Origin: Phytophthora colocasiae | Taxonomy: Eukaryota > Oomycota > Peronosporomycetes > Peronosporales > Peronosporaceae | NCBI GenBank assembly: GCA_018806915.1 | Contig: JAGKQI010000098.1 | Location: forward strand, 3,286,001-3,350,000 | Reading direction: 5' to 3' | Length of the DNA: 64,000 nucleotides | In this document: piece after piece, positions 31,263 to 41,872 of the stretch | Numbering within the stretch: the first letter of the stretch is position 1 | Layout: every line of letters starts with the position of its first letter | Translations under genes and position numbers: made by a program | Notes under the pieces: model-generated | Told to the model about the DNA's origin: nothing | Databases searched by the model: none | What the model saw: the letters and a program-made list of their open reading frames with translations, nothing else

Positions 31263-32206
31263 TCGCGTGCATAGTGGCCGATGTTACTACACTTGTAACA
31301 TCGAACCTTGCTGTTCCTACGCTGCTGTTGACCAGCAGTCGTAGCACTCGAGAGGTCCATAGGTTCCGGACCTCCCGTCTTCACAACAGGACGCGCCGGC
31401 TTCGGCGCGTTCGCATGGAGTTTAGCTTGACGTCGGCTAAACTCCTCTTGCATCGCAAGGCTGATCGCCTCTTCGAGAGTATTCGGATACTCTCGGAAGA
31501 GATATGTTTTGACGGGACCATCTCTTAGTCCCTTCATGAACGTGACGACCTTGGTCGCCTCGTCGATCGGGTTGGCCACTATGTTCGATACCAAGTATCG
31601 AGCACGCTGGGCAAAGGTGTGAACATCATCCTTGCCCTGCTGCAGATCGAGAAACTCCGCTCTCGATCTGAATTCGTTCTTCGGGGGCTCAAACGCAAGC
31701 TTGAGCTCCTCCTTGAACTCCTCGTACGTGCTGAAGCACGTAGGATCCGAGAGTCGGCGCCCATAGGCCCAACTCCTCGCACGTCCGCCAAGACATGACA
31801 TGGCGAACGCGACCTTCGACATCGGATCGACGATACGTCGAGCCGCAACGGCTGTGTCAAGTTCGACAAGCCAACGAAGGAGGGTCTCGTCCTCCTTCCC
31901 CGTGTAGGTACTCACGTGGAGTTTCAACGACTCCACGCGTGGCTTCGGGGAAGCCACCGAGGCAGCAACATCTCGTTGCTCCTTAACAATGTACCCCAGA
32001 GCAACACCGTGTTGCTCTGTCGGCGATAGCGTACGAAGCATCGTCGCTACCGCTGCCTCTCCAATGACTTGTGAAAGTCTTTGGAGAGCTTCCCACTCTG
32101 GATCTGACAGGTGGGCACAGTCCGTGCGCGTCACGGACATGTGAGGGGTCCCAGTGGATCCCTCATCCATTGGGGAGTTCTCTACCCCGCGTTCGTATGA
32201 CTCCAT
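31220..32206 (-). CDS. Gypsy-B derivative gag
   Basis: 328 residues starting at ATG 32206, with a gag helical domain (LLRWLVELDTAVAARRI ... GGRARSWAYGRRL ... SRAEFLDLQQGKDDVHTFAQ) and a zinc knuckle CYKCSNIGHYAREC near the end. The frame is intact and nearly identical to the gag at 60948-61934. It could supply capsid protein for mobilising defective relatives. Confidence 0.92.
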   Translation of the reverse strand: MESYERGVENSPMDEGSTGTPHMSVTRTDCAHLSDPEWEALQRLSQVIGEAAVATMLRTLSPTEQHGVALGYIVKEQRDVAASVASPKPRVESLKLHVSTYTGKEDETLLRWLVELDTAVAARRIVDPMSKVAFAMSCLGGRARSWAYGRRLSDPTCFSTYEEFKEELKLAFEPPKNEFRSRAEFLDLQQGKDDVHTFAQRARYLVSNIVANPIDEATKVVTFMKGLRDGPVKTYLFREYPNTLEEAISLAMQEEFSRRQAKLHANAPKPARPVVKTGGPEPMDLSSATTAGQQQRRNSKVRCYKCSNIGHYARECTAGGRSKNAKDQ

Positions 32207-32255
32207 ACGAACGAACAGCAGTCGGTCGTGGGACGGACTACGAAGTGCTACCAGG

Positions 32256-32713
32256 TGTAATGGGTCTACCTAGACCTATTAGATGGCGTACACGTGCGCT
32301 TACGTGTATGAGGAAGCGTGCAAGTAGATTAGACTTAATTTAAGTATACTTATTTAAATAAGTATAATTAAATCAAATATAACTAAATTAAACTGCAAAA
32401 TACCGTAAAAATGAGAACTGTTATTGAATTTGGCATAAGCCAATTATGGACCTCCTAAAACTGTTTGTTATCTATTTCTAAAGGGTCTGTCAACGTGTGG
32501 TTGGCAGAAACTCTGCTCAGTAATTGGTACAAATCCGTTACTTTCTACCAATATGCATAAATGCACACGAACCACCCAATAATGTGGTTCGCCCATGTAT
32601 CCTTTGGTGTGTACAGCACACCAAGGTCTGAGGCCCATTTCCAACCTCTAACAATTATCCTAACTGTTAGAGTTACAAGTGGTACTACCACTTGTACGTG
32701 TAACCCCGTTACA
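32256..32713 (-). repeat. Gypsy-B derivative 5' LTR (complete)
   Basis: 458 bp, TGTAATGGG...GTTACA; it is three bases shorter than the 461-bp LTRs of the full copy. It contains self-complementary runs such as acaagtgg-tact-accacttgt and gtgtaac-ccc-gttacac. Confidence 0.95.
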
Positions 32714-33207
32714 CTGCTCGTGTATCACCGTATCCTGTTTGTAATCCACGAAGGATAAGTGCATCGCCCAACCGTCTACCAGGAAGCTCTTCAGACCACC
32801 GAGCACCTCTTCCAGCATCACCACACGACTCGCGGCCTCCAACACAACTACACCACTTGCGGTGTCCTCATGCATCACGATACACCCCACGGTCTCCAGC
32901 ATCACCTCCTGTAGTGGACCGTCAAGCACCACTTCCAACATCACCACACAACACGAGGTCTCAAGCATCACCTACAGCAGCGGATGCTTCTACGGCGGCA
33001 ACAGCAGCGACGGAACAGGCGCGATACCGACTTTTAGTGCAACCTATCGTCAAGACTTCCGTCAGCCAACGCGATATAAATCTAAGTTGGCATCGTCGCA
33101 TTCTTCAAAAGTCTCGCCTACAGTGCTGCGCTCACTTGACAGCGGCCCAAGTGGGTAAAAAAAAACCTTGCTTTTTCCAGCCACAGTGTTCAAATTCCCG
33201 ATGCATG

Positions 33208-33790
33208 TCATAAGTCTTTAAAGTGCCGAAATGTCTCCATAACGAACGGCAACTCATCACGGCCGCTTGATTTGACGTAGTGGCGCTGAAATGATCGCTT
33301 CATAAGTCCGAACATGAACTCAATTGGATTAAAGAACGGGCAATATGCGGGAAGAAATATTGGGGCGGTGCCGACACTTCGAAGGTAGTGGACAATGTTA
33401 GGTTCTCTGTCCACTAATGCTGAGAACGTTCACCCCACGAACGTTCGGCGAACTCCCTCCTACGATACCCCCGGGGAGTTCACATGAACCTCCTGGGGTA
33501 TCCATCGAACGTGCCAACGAACTCCCTTTGACTTGAAAATATATCGCCATACAAAATCGTAGATAATGATTCCGGGGGATTCTCAATCATTGTGCTATCC
33601 TGAAGATGCATACACGGCAGCATGCTTTCTCGGCGAACCGCTAAGGTCACCACGTAGAGCTGTACGTGACAGGTACATCTCCTCCGCGAAGTACTCAACG
33701 ATCCCCTATACCGCGTACTCCAAGGAAACCAAGGCGCCAAGACGGCCCCGAGTCGCGTGGAAGATCGCCTCATCGGAGCGACCTAAGAGG
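33208..33790 (-). pseudogene. IS630/Tc1-like transposase, C-terminal remnant
   Basis: The last exon-like frame (33414-33208) reads IVHYLRSVGTAPIFLPAYCP then FFNPIEFMFGLMKRSFQRHY, the third catalytic (Glu) block of a DDE_3 transposase. Upstream frames to about 33790 are disrupted and include a palindromic block near 33461-33501 (gatacccc ... ggggtatc). Its N-terminal half is not present. It belongs to the same family as 36754-37700. Confidence 0.75.
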
Positions 33791-33989
33791 TGAATGCGTA
33801 TCAGCTCGCTCGACACCACGCTCAGCTCGGTCGTCGTCGCAACCCCTAAGAGCAATATCCACTGCAGAACTCCGGCCGTTTGGGATTGCGGATGTACAAG
33901 ATGCAGATGCAAAAACACAAAGATGTCTGACACTTTGGCCGACTAATACCCAAGGACAACTTCGCTCACGTTGAGGACAAGGACCTGAA

Positions 33990-36056
33990 GAACGAGCATG
34001 CAGGGAGTGCTATATGCTTACTTTGCAAAACGAAGCTGGCATTTCGAGTTGGAAAGCATAAGATGAGAGAACACATAATGGAGAAACACTCAGCGCAGCT
34101 CAACAGTTATTTGACAGACCATAACTTAGTCATAACCGCCGGAGGGGGTCGTCCAGAGTCTGGATTCAGAGCTTTAAGTTTCGAACAATGCAACACGGGC
34201 TCCTGCTCGTACTGTGACACCCGCCGAGCGAAAGACGTTGAACAGGTTGCTTGCATCATGGATCGCACGGCATTTTCGTCCAATGGTCATTGTTGAAGAC
34301 GAAGTCTACTTGGAGTTCGTGTACTTATTACGCACGACCTAGCCAACGTCGACGTGGTTGTTCCGAATAGCTCTCAGATCCGAAGCGAAATTGTTGCTCT
34401 TGCGGGTTACTACCGACGTCTTGTCAGCAATGATATTCAGATACATTGTGTATACTATTCCATGACTAGCGACATCTGGACTGGTCGCAACGGACGTAGC
34501 TACGTGTCGCTGACAATTCACTACACAACCGAAACGTTTGAGACAAGAAACTGGGCCTTAGAAGTACGTGAGCTACCCGGAATTCATGATGCTCCTGCTA
34601 TTGCATCGTCACTCAATCAAATTATGGAGGTATGGCGCCCCTTAAAGTCGTACTGCACTAAAATTCTCCGCGACGGAGGGGCCAACATGGTTAGCGCCAC
34701 CAATATGCTTCAGGTGAGCAGCATGTCCTGCATTGCGCACTGGCTTCATTTGGTTGTTGCTGGAGCCTTAATCAAGAAGGCAAAGTGAAAGGGACAGGTT
34801 GAGGTGGCTCCAATGTGGATGGAGGATGTGGAAAGTGAAAGTGTTGTACCTATCCTCGAGCATCACGAGGACGAACAGCTTTCAACTGAAGATCGTACAA
34901 ACATGGATGGTCTACGCGAGCTTGCTGCTGCTGAAATGGATGAATTTCTTGATGCAGCTATATATCGAATTGGACGCGATGAAATGGACGCCGTACGGGA
35001 GGTTGTACAACATTTTCGTACCCTAGCAACGTACTTTAGGAAGTCTCCGAAAGGTCAGAATCGTCTTTCTCAATGCCAGGTTAGCCCTCGTCATGTTAAG
35101 CCAAGCGAGGCTCTTCGCCTGCAAGTGGATTGACCAACTAGATGGAATAGTTGCTGGGCAATGCTACAACGATTTATCGTACTCAAGCAGAGCATGGCAA
35201 GTTTCTTTGCCTACTTAAAAAGTAGTGAAGGGAAGAACGAGTTCAAGGACATCTGGAAGAAGTTGCGGCGGCCGAAGCCATCAGACTGGCTTACAATTAA
35301 GTGTTTATCGGCTTTATTGGACCCATTTTCGGTTTCTACTGAAGCGCTAAGTGGTCAGCAGTACCCCACAATGCCTTTAGTGCTTCCCATACTCCACAGT
35401 ATTCGCAAGCACTTGTCAAGGACGGACACCACACCTGGCTATGGCAGATGATGAGCTGTACGTCAAGGAGACGGAATTTATATGGAGGAATGCAGGAAAG
35501 CTATGTTAAGTCTTTTTGACGAGCGATTTTCGGTGCTGAGTAACAGTGAACTAGTGTGGGTTGCATACTTGGACCCAGGATGGGCAAGAGAATGACCCAT
35601 CTCAGCCCGGCAGACAAACAAGGAGCGGTTGAGGTTCTCATTGACGCGGCATGCTATCTTGCAGGAGACACTATGGAGATGCAAGGAGACGATTCACATC
35701 GCTTCGGTACTCCTCAAACGTCTTAAGTCTCAAGCAACTTTATGGCGGACGTGTTTGGATTGAATGATCTTTCAGAACAGCAAACTGATCTCCGAAAAAC
35801 TTGCAGTGACGAGTTTACCCTATATGTTAGCTAGATCACGAAAGTGCGAAGCACAGATGACCCTCTGCTGTGGTTGCGTATCAACGGTTCGAAGTATCCC
35901 AACTTAAGTCGGCTTGCGAGGAAGTGGTTAGGCGCAGTGGCGACAAGCGTTCCCTCTGAGAGAGATTTTCCTACAAGTGGTAATAGCTCACTTGCCCCTG
36001 CAATGGTGAGATACTTGGTTTTTATCTCACAGAATTGGAGGATCGACTACAAGTAA
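33990..36056 (+). pseudogene. hAT transposase, degenerate
   Basis: Fragments in order on the plus strand: a BED zinc finger near 34017-34090 (CLLCKTKLAFRVGKHKMREH, ending H-x4-H), a catalytic region at 34354-34788 (SMTSDIWTGRNGRSYVSLTI; RDGGANMVSA; SCIAHWLHL), a middle part at 35161-35451, and the C-terminal dimerisation region at 35844-36056 (LSRLARKWLGAVATSVPSER). Stops and shifts between them make it a relic. No TIR or TSD was identified. Distinct from the hAT at 38.8 kb. Confidence 0.8.
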
Positions 36057-36180
36057 TGAAAAATTCACTTAGTTTGTATTCGCTTGATGTAAAGTTCTAT
36101 GAAGACCACTAATTTATATCTGCGATGGCCATAGGGGTGAAGGTGGTAAAGCGTTGAAACGTAGAGCTGGCAACGAGACT

Positions 36181-36522
36181 TCAGCAGAAGTTAAACTCTC
36201 TCAGTTGATTCCAGAAACTCGTAACAATCAGAAGGTAGTTCAGAGTCGAGTGGCGAACGAAACCATTCAAGCACTCACGTAATGCCAACACACGCTCACG
36301 ATTTGACTTGTGCAGCTCGCTACGCTTGTACTTCACAGAGTAGTCCTCCACGTCGTGACCGATACCAGCTCCAATCATCACCATCATGTACGTGACAGGG
36401 TTGTTGTGGAGAATGAAATCTTCCAGACCCGGAATCAAAGTAAAGTATTCGAATACCGCCACAAAATCTACATATAAATCACCAAAGTACATCATGAAAC
36501 TACCCTCCTGCAACAGTAACAA
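36181..36522 (-). CDS. Hypothetical ORF, 113 codons
   Basis: An uninterrupted frame with a hydrophobic middle (FVAVFEYFTLIPGLEDFILH, then NNPVTYMMVMIGAGIGHDVE) and a basic C-terminal part. Composition is protein-like rather than a shadow of another gene, but I recognise no family. It lies between two relic transposons, so it may be a fragment of another one or of a displaced host gene. Confidence 0.3.
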   Translation of the reverse strand: MLLLQEGSFMMYFGDLYVDFVAVFEYFTLIPGLEDFILHNNPVTYMMVMIGAGIGHDVEDYSVKYKRSELHKSNRERVLALRECLNGFVRHSTLNYLLIVTSFWNQLREFNFC

Positions 36523-36753
36523 ATCTTGAACACATTGGTGCCGAACACAGTCTAGAACAAACTCACAATGACCTTGCTCTGGCTCAGCAACAGAATATCA
36601 AAGAGAATATGAAGATGCAGAATTCCAGAGGAGGCTTCTCGTAGACGTCATCGTGCAAATGACTGCTCGACCGAGGAAGCACTACGTCCTGCACTGGTCA
36701 GGCGGCATTTAGGCGCAATTCTGCATTCTGCAAAATGTGTGGCCCACTTTTCT

Positions 36754-37700
36754 TTACTTACTTTTAGTATGGGGTGTTTGAAGGTAGTACGTGGTACGTT
36801 TTACCCATCGAACCACCCTATCGAACGTGCCGGAGAGTTCGTCGGTGAGTTCGATAAACGTTCGCAGCTCTACTGTCCACACGGAATTCAGACCAGGATA
36901 TTGGCGCACAAGTCCCTGAGGAGCATGAACGAAATCTTGGCAGCACCGAGTGAATGCAAATCGATCAAATGTGCCCTCGGTCTCGAAATAATCGATAACG
37001 CCTTTCACACCAATAAATGCCTGCACAGATACTCGAGGCTTGCGCTCAAAATCGCCTTGCACGGCAAGCCTTTTCCGCGCACCTATCGATGCTTTCAAAT
37101 CATGCCTCTGTTGTCAAAAGAGACCTCGTCAAGGAAGGCAAGGTTGTGTTGCGTCCAATCAATGTGGCTAAGCTCTTCAACGAATCGAAATACGTCGCGC
37201 TCCTTGATATACATTGCTCGTCTCTCAAGGACCGTCCATGTCAACCCGAGCTGATGAATTATCCGCCAGATGGAGCATTTTGATATAGCCACTGCATGCG
37301 CCCCCCCCCCTCCCCCCCCCGAAACGCTGTCTGTGCTTCATCCAGATAAGAGAGGGGTCGTTCTTGATAGTAGTTCAGTAACCACGTACTCTGATCCGTC
37401 GTAAAAGTTCTTGCCCCCCCCCCCCCCGTGTTGGCGCGCTGAAACACTTCATTTGTCTCGTAGACAGCGATCCAGTTTGTGATCGTGCGTTCGGTCTTGC
37501 TAAACACATGGGCCAAGTCTGTCTTGGAGTAGCCTAGTTTATAGTACGCATACAGGCAATGGTAGACCGTGTTAACGTGAGCATGCTGCCGGGTTACCGC
37601 TACATCCATGATGATAACCATCACTCCAAACTGCCTCCTTTTTAGCGAATGAGAACGCAGCAATGCTTCTGAGCGATTTAGGGGCGATTGATCAATTAGG
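36754..37700 (-). pseudogene. IS630/Tc1-like transposase, degenerate
   Basis: Reading on the minus strand: an HTH segment (YYKLGYSKTDLAHVFSKTER), a second helix region (SIWRIIHQLGLTW) and the first catalytic block FLDEVSFDNRGMI (the Asp in LDE), then GVKGVIDYFETEGTFDR and PGLNSVW. The second and third catalytic blocks are scrambled by frameshifts. Two long C runs (37301-37320 with one T, and about 37412-37427) sit in the coding region and break the frame. Confidence 0.75.
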
Positions 37701-38035
37701 CCAGGATCGGAAAATTCTGGCAAAATCCACAATACGATGTCGTAATTTGTATCGTACAAATACAAATTTTGAAGGCGTACGAAATCACACAATAGTACGA
37801 TTTGTTTCAGAATAAGAAATCGTTTTTTATTGATTATAATTTGCAAAGATTTGAAAGGATAACTTTTTCATGCACTCCAGTATTGACACGCATATTTTTT
37901 ATATGTATTTTAATAAGTGATCAAAACTGAATACGACGCGAAATGATTTAAAGTAGAATGTTTACCCTGCAAAGTGGGCATCAAGCTTCGACATTTTTAA
38001 CTAGCGCGTGTCCAATATGAATGGACACGCATTCG

Positions 38036-38511
38036 CTACACATGTCGACATGACCGAAATGGCACGGCGCAGACGACTTCCTCCAAACACACCGGGCATG
38101 AAAAACTGCTAGGATTGCTGGTGTCCTCCGTTGTAAGGTCGACAATGACCGGGGGTGGAGGGGGAGGGAGCCTTGTGTGTCTTGGAGATATTGGGTTTGC
38201 TGGAGCGGGGGTGAGAGGTTTGTCGGGACCGGCAGTGTTGATTAAGGTTGAACGGGAGATGGTGAAAGTTCGTGGCCGATGCCAATGACGCACATGGCGA
38301 GAAGAGCAACGGCTTCGCGCCATGCCTGCGAGTATTGACGATCATATTCTTGTTTTGCTCTTGCCGCTGCCTCTCTCCGCTGGCGTTTTAGCTCAGGGAA
38401 ACGGCGCTCGATGCACGTCCGTTTCCCAAAGTGTGCGCGAATGCTGCCGCGAGTTAACTGGTGGCCACAAAGTGGGCACGGAATGCGAGGAGAAGACGTA
38501 CTGGACGGCAT
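38036..38511 (-). pseudogene. RNF4-like RING/SIM protein (SUMO-targeted ubiquitin ligase type), broken
   Basis: From ATG 38511: a C2HC zinc finger (CPLCGHQLTRGSIRAHFGKR, then TC), a basic coiled helix, then after a frameshift a Pro-rich linker, a consensus SUMO-interacting motif VIVDLTTED (about 38120-38146) and the first half of a C3HC4 RING (CPVCLEEVVCAVPFRSCRH). A two-base loss then shifts the last cysteines (CSEC) out of frame. SIM plus RING is the layout of STUbL enzymes such as RNF4, which attach ubiquitin to SUMO-modified nuclear proteins. The locus is surrounded by transposon relics, so it may be transposon cargo. Confidence 0.65.
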
Positions 38512-38668
38512 GTTGGGATTTGACAAGTGAGCAATCTTCTTATGCGATAGAAAAGAAATCTGTTGCCGTCGTAATCTTGTTCATGTTTTCGAGTTCTTAT
38601 TCAAAATCCTTTCTATTTTTTTTCTTCGAGTACTTATAAGTAGATCTCTAACCTACTTACGTTTTTCA

Positions 38669-38690
38669 AAATTGGCCCAGTCTACTTAGC
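38669..38690 (-). repeat. 22-bp repeat, inverted partner of 18275-18296
   Basis: Exact inverse of the 22 bases at 18275-18296. Flanks are unrelated. It lies between the RNF4-like relic and the hAT element. Confidence 0.6.
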
Positions 38691-38836
38691 GAGTTTAATC
38701 CCTCATTCGGAGTCCCTGTACCGCATCTGTCCTGTCCTAAGCGAATTTTTCTTACGTATTTTGACCAAAAGCATGATTCAATTTTTGGCATATGGCTAAA
38801 GTTAAAAAAAACTCCGTAGAGCCGAGACGTAAAGAA

Positions 38837-41237
38837 CAGGGATGGCCAAAAATATATTGCAGGTATTGGAATTTTGCAATACTAACTGCAATAGGGTATT
38901 GCAGGAGCCTCAATCATTGCCGTAAGTACTGTAGAATCATTACGAACCGCCATGTGTATTTCCCCAATGCCTAACCGTGCAAATTCAATAGACTGAAGCC
39001 TAACCGATTTTTTTGTCGTGCCATGTTTAAAACAATGAATGGCTCAGGTAGTTGATAAGACTAACGCATGTCATTGTTGTTTTTGCCCTCTTCACACACA
39101 CTATGGTGTTAAACACAAACAACTTATCCCTCAAAACTGTCCCAGACGAGATCACCTTCTTTTACAACATCAGCGTGGACGACGGGTGCATTGCTTACCA
39201 GTGTCGAAAGTGTGAATCCACGCCCAAGCAGACCTGGAAGACCGGGTACTCAAACCTGAGAAAACATCTACACAGCTACATCGGGTTTGACTATTCGAAG
39301 AAGTACCAGCAGGAAAAAAGGAATCCAAAAATTTACTCGGCTTTGAAAGGAAGAAATACATTTCAGACAGGGAGCTGGGGGTGTTCAGGTGATTGAGTGG
39401 ATTGTTATGAGAGACTTGCCTCTGTCTGAGGTCGACAACGAGCTGACTCGAGGAATAGCGAGGCTGGACAAAATATGCAGCAACAGTTTGGAGCTGTATA
39501 TTACCCGACTAGTGCCGCTAGTGGAGAAAATAACCAGCAACACTCTGCCAAAGTTCCTTGGGATAATGATCGATGGATGGACGGACGTTTCGACGCACTA
39601 TATTGGCGTCATTGCGACTTTCATGGAAGACGGCATCTACCGCGAGGTACTGTTAGGTTGTTCACCCCCCTTGAGCGAGCAACACTACACTGAAGATGAA
39701 CATTTAAACTTAGTCAAGTTTGTTCTGGCCATTGACGGAAAGTCTATCACGTCTCCTTCAGTGCTCATGGGTGACAACTGTTCCACCAACAAAGCACTGG
39801 CAGAGCGTATGGGCATCCCACGCATTGGGTGCGGGTGTCACAAACTAAATCTTGCTGTCAAAGCTTTTCTGGGGAGGCGTGACGCGGTCGAACAAAGTAT
39901 TGCTCGTGTTGATACTGTGATTACCCAGCTCCGGAACATCAAAGCGGCTGGATCTCTGTGCGCGTTGACCCCTCTGGCACCGATTGCAACGTCACAAGAT
40001 GGTCATCAACGCACAGCATGCTGAATCGGTACCTGAGATCGAAAAGGAAGTAAAACAGATTGACGATGTTGATACTATTCGACGCGCAGATCTCGAGTGC
40101 ATAAAGGACATTCCGCCTTCTCTGGACAACTTCAACGATATAACGACAGACCTGCAGCGGAAGGGTGAACATATCGGATTTGTGCATAATATGTTCCAGA
40201 TAATGCTGAAAGACTACCCGGAAATGAAGGACTACCTAGCTATTTTACACAAGCCACTCAGCTTTGAAAGTTATCAATGGGAAGCACGGCAGTCTGACGG
40301 CAGCAGAGAAGACTCTAGTGAAGACATTTCTAGTCAAAGCGACAGAGACAGAAGTAGCACCAGCACGTTCCGGTGAGAATAGAACATATGCAGCAGCTCT
40401 ACGTGAGCGCAACCCACCCAAATGAGTATGCTGATTTGCGGTTTATCACTAGTACACCAGCCTCCGTCGAGCCACTTTTCAGTAGTGCGAAGCATGTGCC
40501 GTCAAGCACTCGAAAACACCTAACGCTAGTTAACTTTGAAAAGATCTTGTTTCTCAAACAGAATCGTTTTCTCTGGAACGCACAAATGGTTGCCAAGGCG
40601 ATAAAGTCGTGCGAACACGACCAAGAGGTAGTAGTTTAGCGCTTGCTGGACTAGCATTAGCTGCTGTTGTTCTCGATTTACATTTAGGTAGCGTTGCATA
40701 ATCCTAAATACATTTTTTTGTTGTTGCAAATTTGGTTCACGGCCTTTCACTCTGAATTGCTGTTATAGCCTGGAACAGCCCACGCAACGATAACATTGCT
40801 TTAACCTCTAACTTAGACATGCTGCGATACACGACCATCTCCGAGACATGGCATGCACCCTGAGCTCGGGTCGGCGGGAGGACTTAACCCACTATAGTGC
40901 GGAAGCATTTATCACAATCAAATACTACTGCCAACCTTCCGCCGCACGTATGTTTTTGGTTTGGGCTGACCCAGGGTTTCAGCGAACAGTAAATTCCAGA
41001 GTGACCATCATTTGGGTATTCCTCGGTGTGATTGATGGGTGATGGCTGTTCTCGAAGTTTCTACATGTAGTTCTCGAAGTTATAACACAAGTTGAATTTG
41101 ATCGAAGTATTGCAATTAGTATTGCGTTCTTAGAAGGTATTGCACTACTTACTGCAATCAGCACGAGTAGTTGGAATTCACACTGCACATGTAGCACAAA
41201 GTTGCAATGCCATCCAATATATTTTTGGCCATCCCTG
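38837..41237 (+). mobile_element. hAT element with intact ends and 8-bp target duplication
   Basis: A 2401-bp element. Both ends carry CAGGGATGGCCAAAAATATA-type inverted repeats (23 bp shared), and the flanks are a perfect 8-bp duplication GTAAAGAA (38829-38836 and 41238-41245), the hallmarks of hAT. Inside on the plus strand are a BED-like finger (YQCRKCE ... GYSNLRKHL), a catalytic region at 39389-40000 (FLGIMIDGWTDVSTHYIGVI; GDNCSTNKALAER; GCGCHKLNLAV) and a dimerisation domain at 40373-40639. Shifts near 39390, 40000 and 40376 break the gene unless introns explain some of them. Bases 40640-41237 are noncoding subterminal DNA. Confidence 0.92.
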
Positions 41238-41249
41238 GTAAAGAAGCAT

Positions 41250-41750
41250 TGCCTGAAATGCCATGGGGAGACCTCTCGTTGGGGCACACGTAGGTCAGTA
41301 GCGGCAAGAAGCCGAAGCGATATTGTCGTATCGCGGTCGATTACACTCACAAACGACTTGTGTTAGATTATGTAGCCGCTATCCACAGTGTAAATGAAGC
41401 AATTGATCACTTCTATCGTCACGCAAGCAAAAACAAATTTCAAAATGTAAACAACAGGCAGCTCATATTAAATCGTTATGTAGTGACGGTAAGAATTTAC
41501 GATGTACTGGCCAAGCTACAACTCTATCCAGTGATGCTGAGAACGATATCGTGCTTTGGCTGAGTTCGATGTGTCGAGAGGGATGCCCTGTCACGTCTCA
41601 AATGCTGCACTACAAGGCCTTCCAGAGCTAACTGATACCGACAGCATCACCGAAACACTTGACAAGCTTACTGACCTTGGTGCTACTGGGAGATTAATAA
41701 CCACAGACGATGAGTATGCTAGCAGTGATTTCTCCGATGATTAATTTCAA
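41250..41750 (+). pseudogene. pogo/CENP-B-type transposase, N-terminal remnant
   Basis: Frames read LDYVAAIHSVNEAIDHFYRH, then, after a shift near 41530, SDAENDIVLWLSSMCREGCP and VTSQML. This matches the CENP-B-type HTH pattern seen intact in the pogo-like copy at 50.5-51.3 kb (LVTWINDLRRDGVPVTSLML). The catalytic domain is absent and the frame ends in an acidic tail at 41744. The hAT insertion lies just upstream and may have hit this gene. Confidence 0.5.
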
Positions 41751-41799
41751 TAAAACCCGATTTTTTTTACTTGCTTCAATTTTGAAGGTAACCAAGTGC

Positions 41800-41872
41800 G
41801 GACGCGTAGGTGAAAAGGCAAGAGCACCGCCTTTCATGCGGATGGACGCGGGTTCAATTCCCGCCGCGTCCA
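41800..41872 (+). tRNA. tRNA, anticodon TTC (Glu) by position
   Basis: 73 bases with a perfect 7-bp acceptor stem (ggacgcg / cgcgtcc, 41800-41806 and 41865-41871), discriminator A, and a T arm gcggg-ttcaatt-cccgc (41848-41864). The anticodon arm has four pairs (ccgc/gcgg) plus an A-A mismatch and a 7-base loop ctttcat, placing TTC at the anticodon. The D arm pairs poorly (ggtg against gagc), so it may be a diverged or inactive copy. The anticodon arm resembles bacterial/organellar tRNA-Glu, so foreign or organellar origin is possible. Confidence 0.6.

Larger units (their letters stand above)
29004..32713 (-). mobile_element. Gypsy-B derivative lacking most of pol
   Basis: A 3.7-kb copy of the Gypsy-B family flanked by the 5-bp duplication CTGCT (28999-29003 and 32714-32718). 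The right LTR is complete (32256-32713). The left LTR is truncated near 29372 and fused directly to internal pol sequence equivalent to 59181 of the full copy, removing about 4.6 kb (the LTR end, the antisense ORF, chromodomain, integrase and RT). gag and the protease region are intact. It is dense in short perfect palindromes. Confidence 0.93.
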
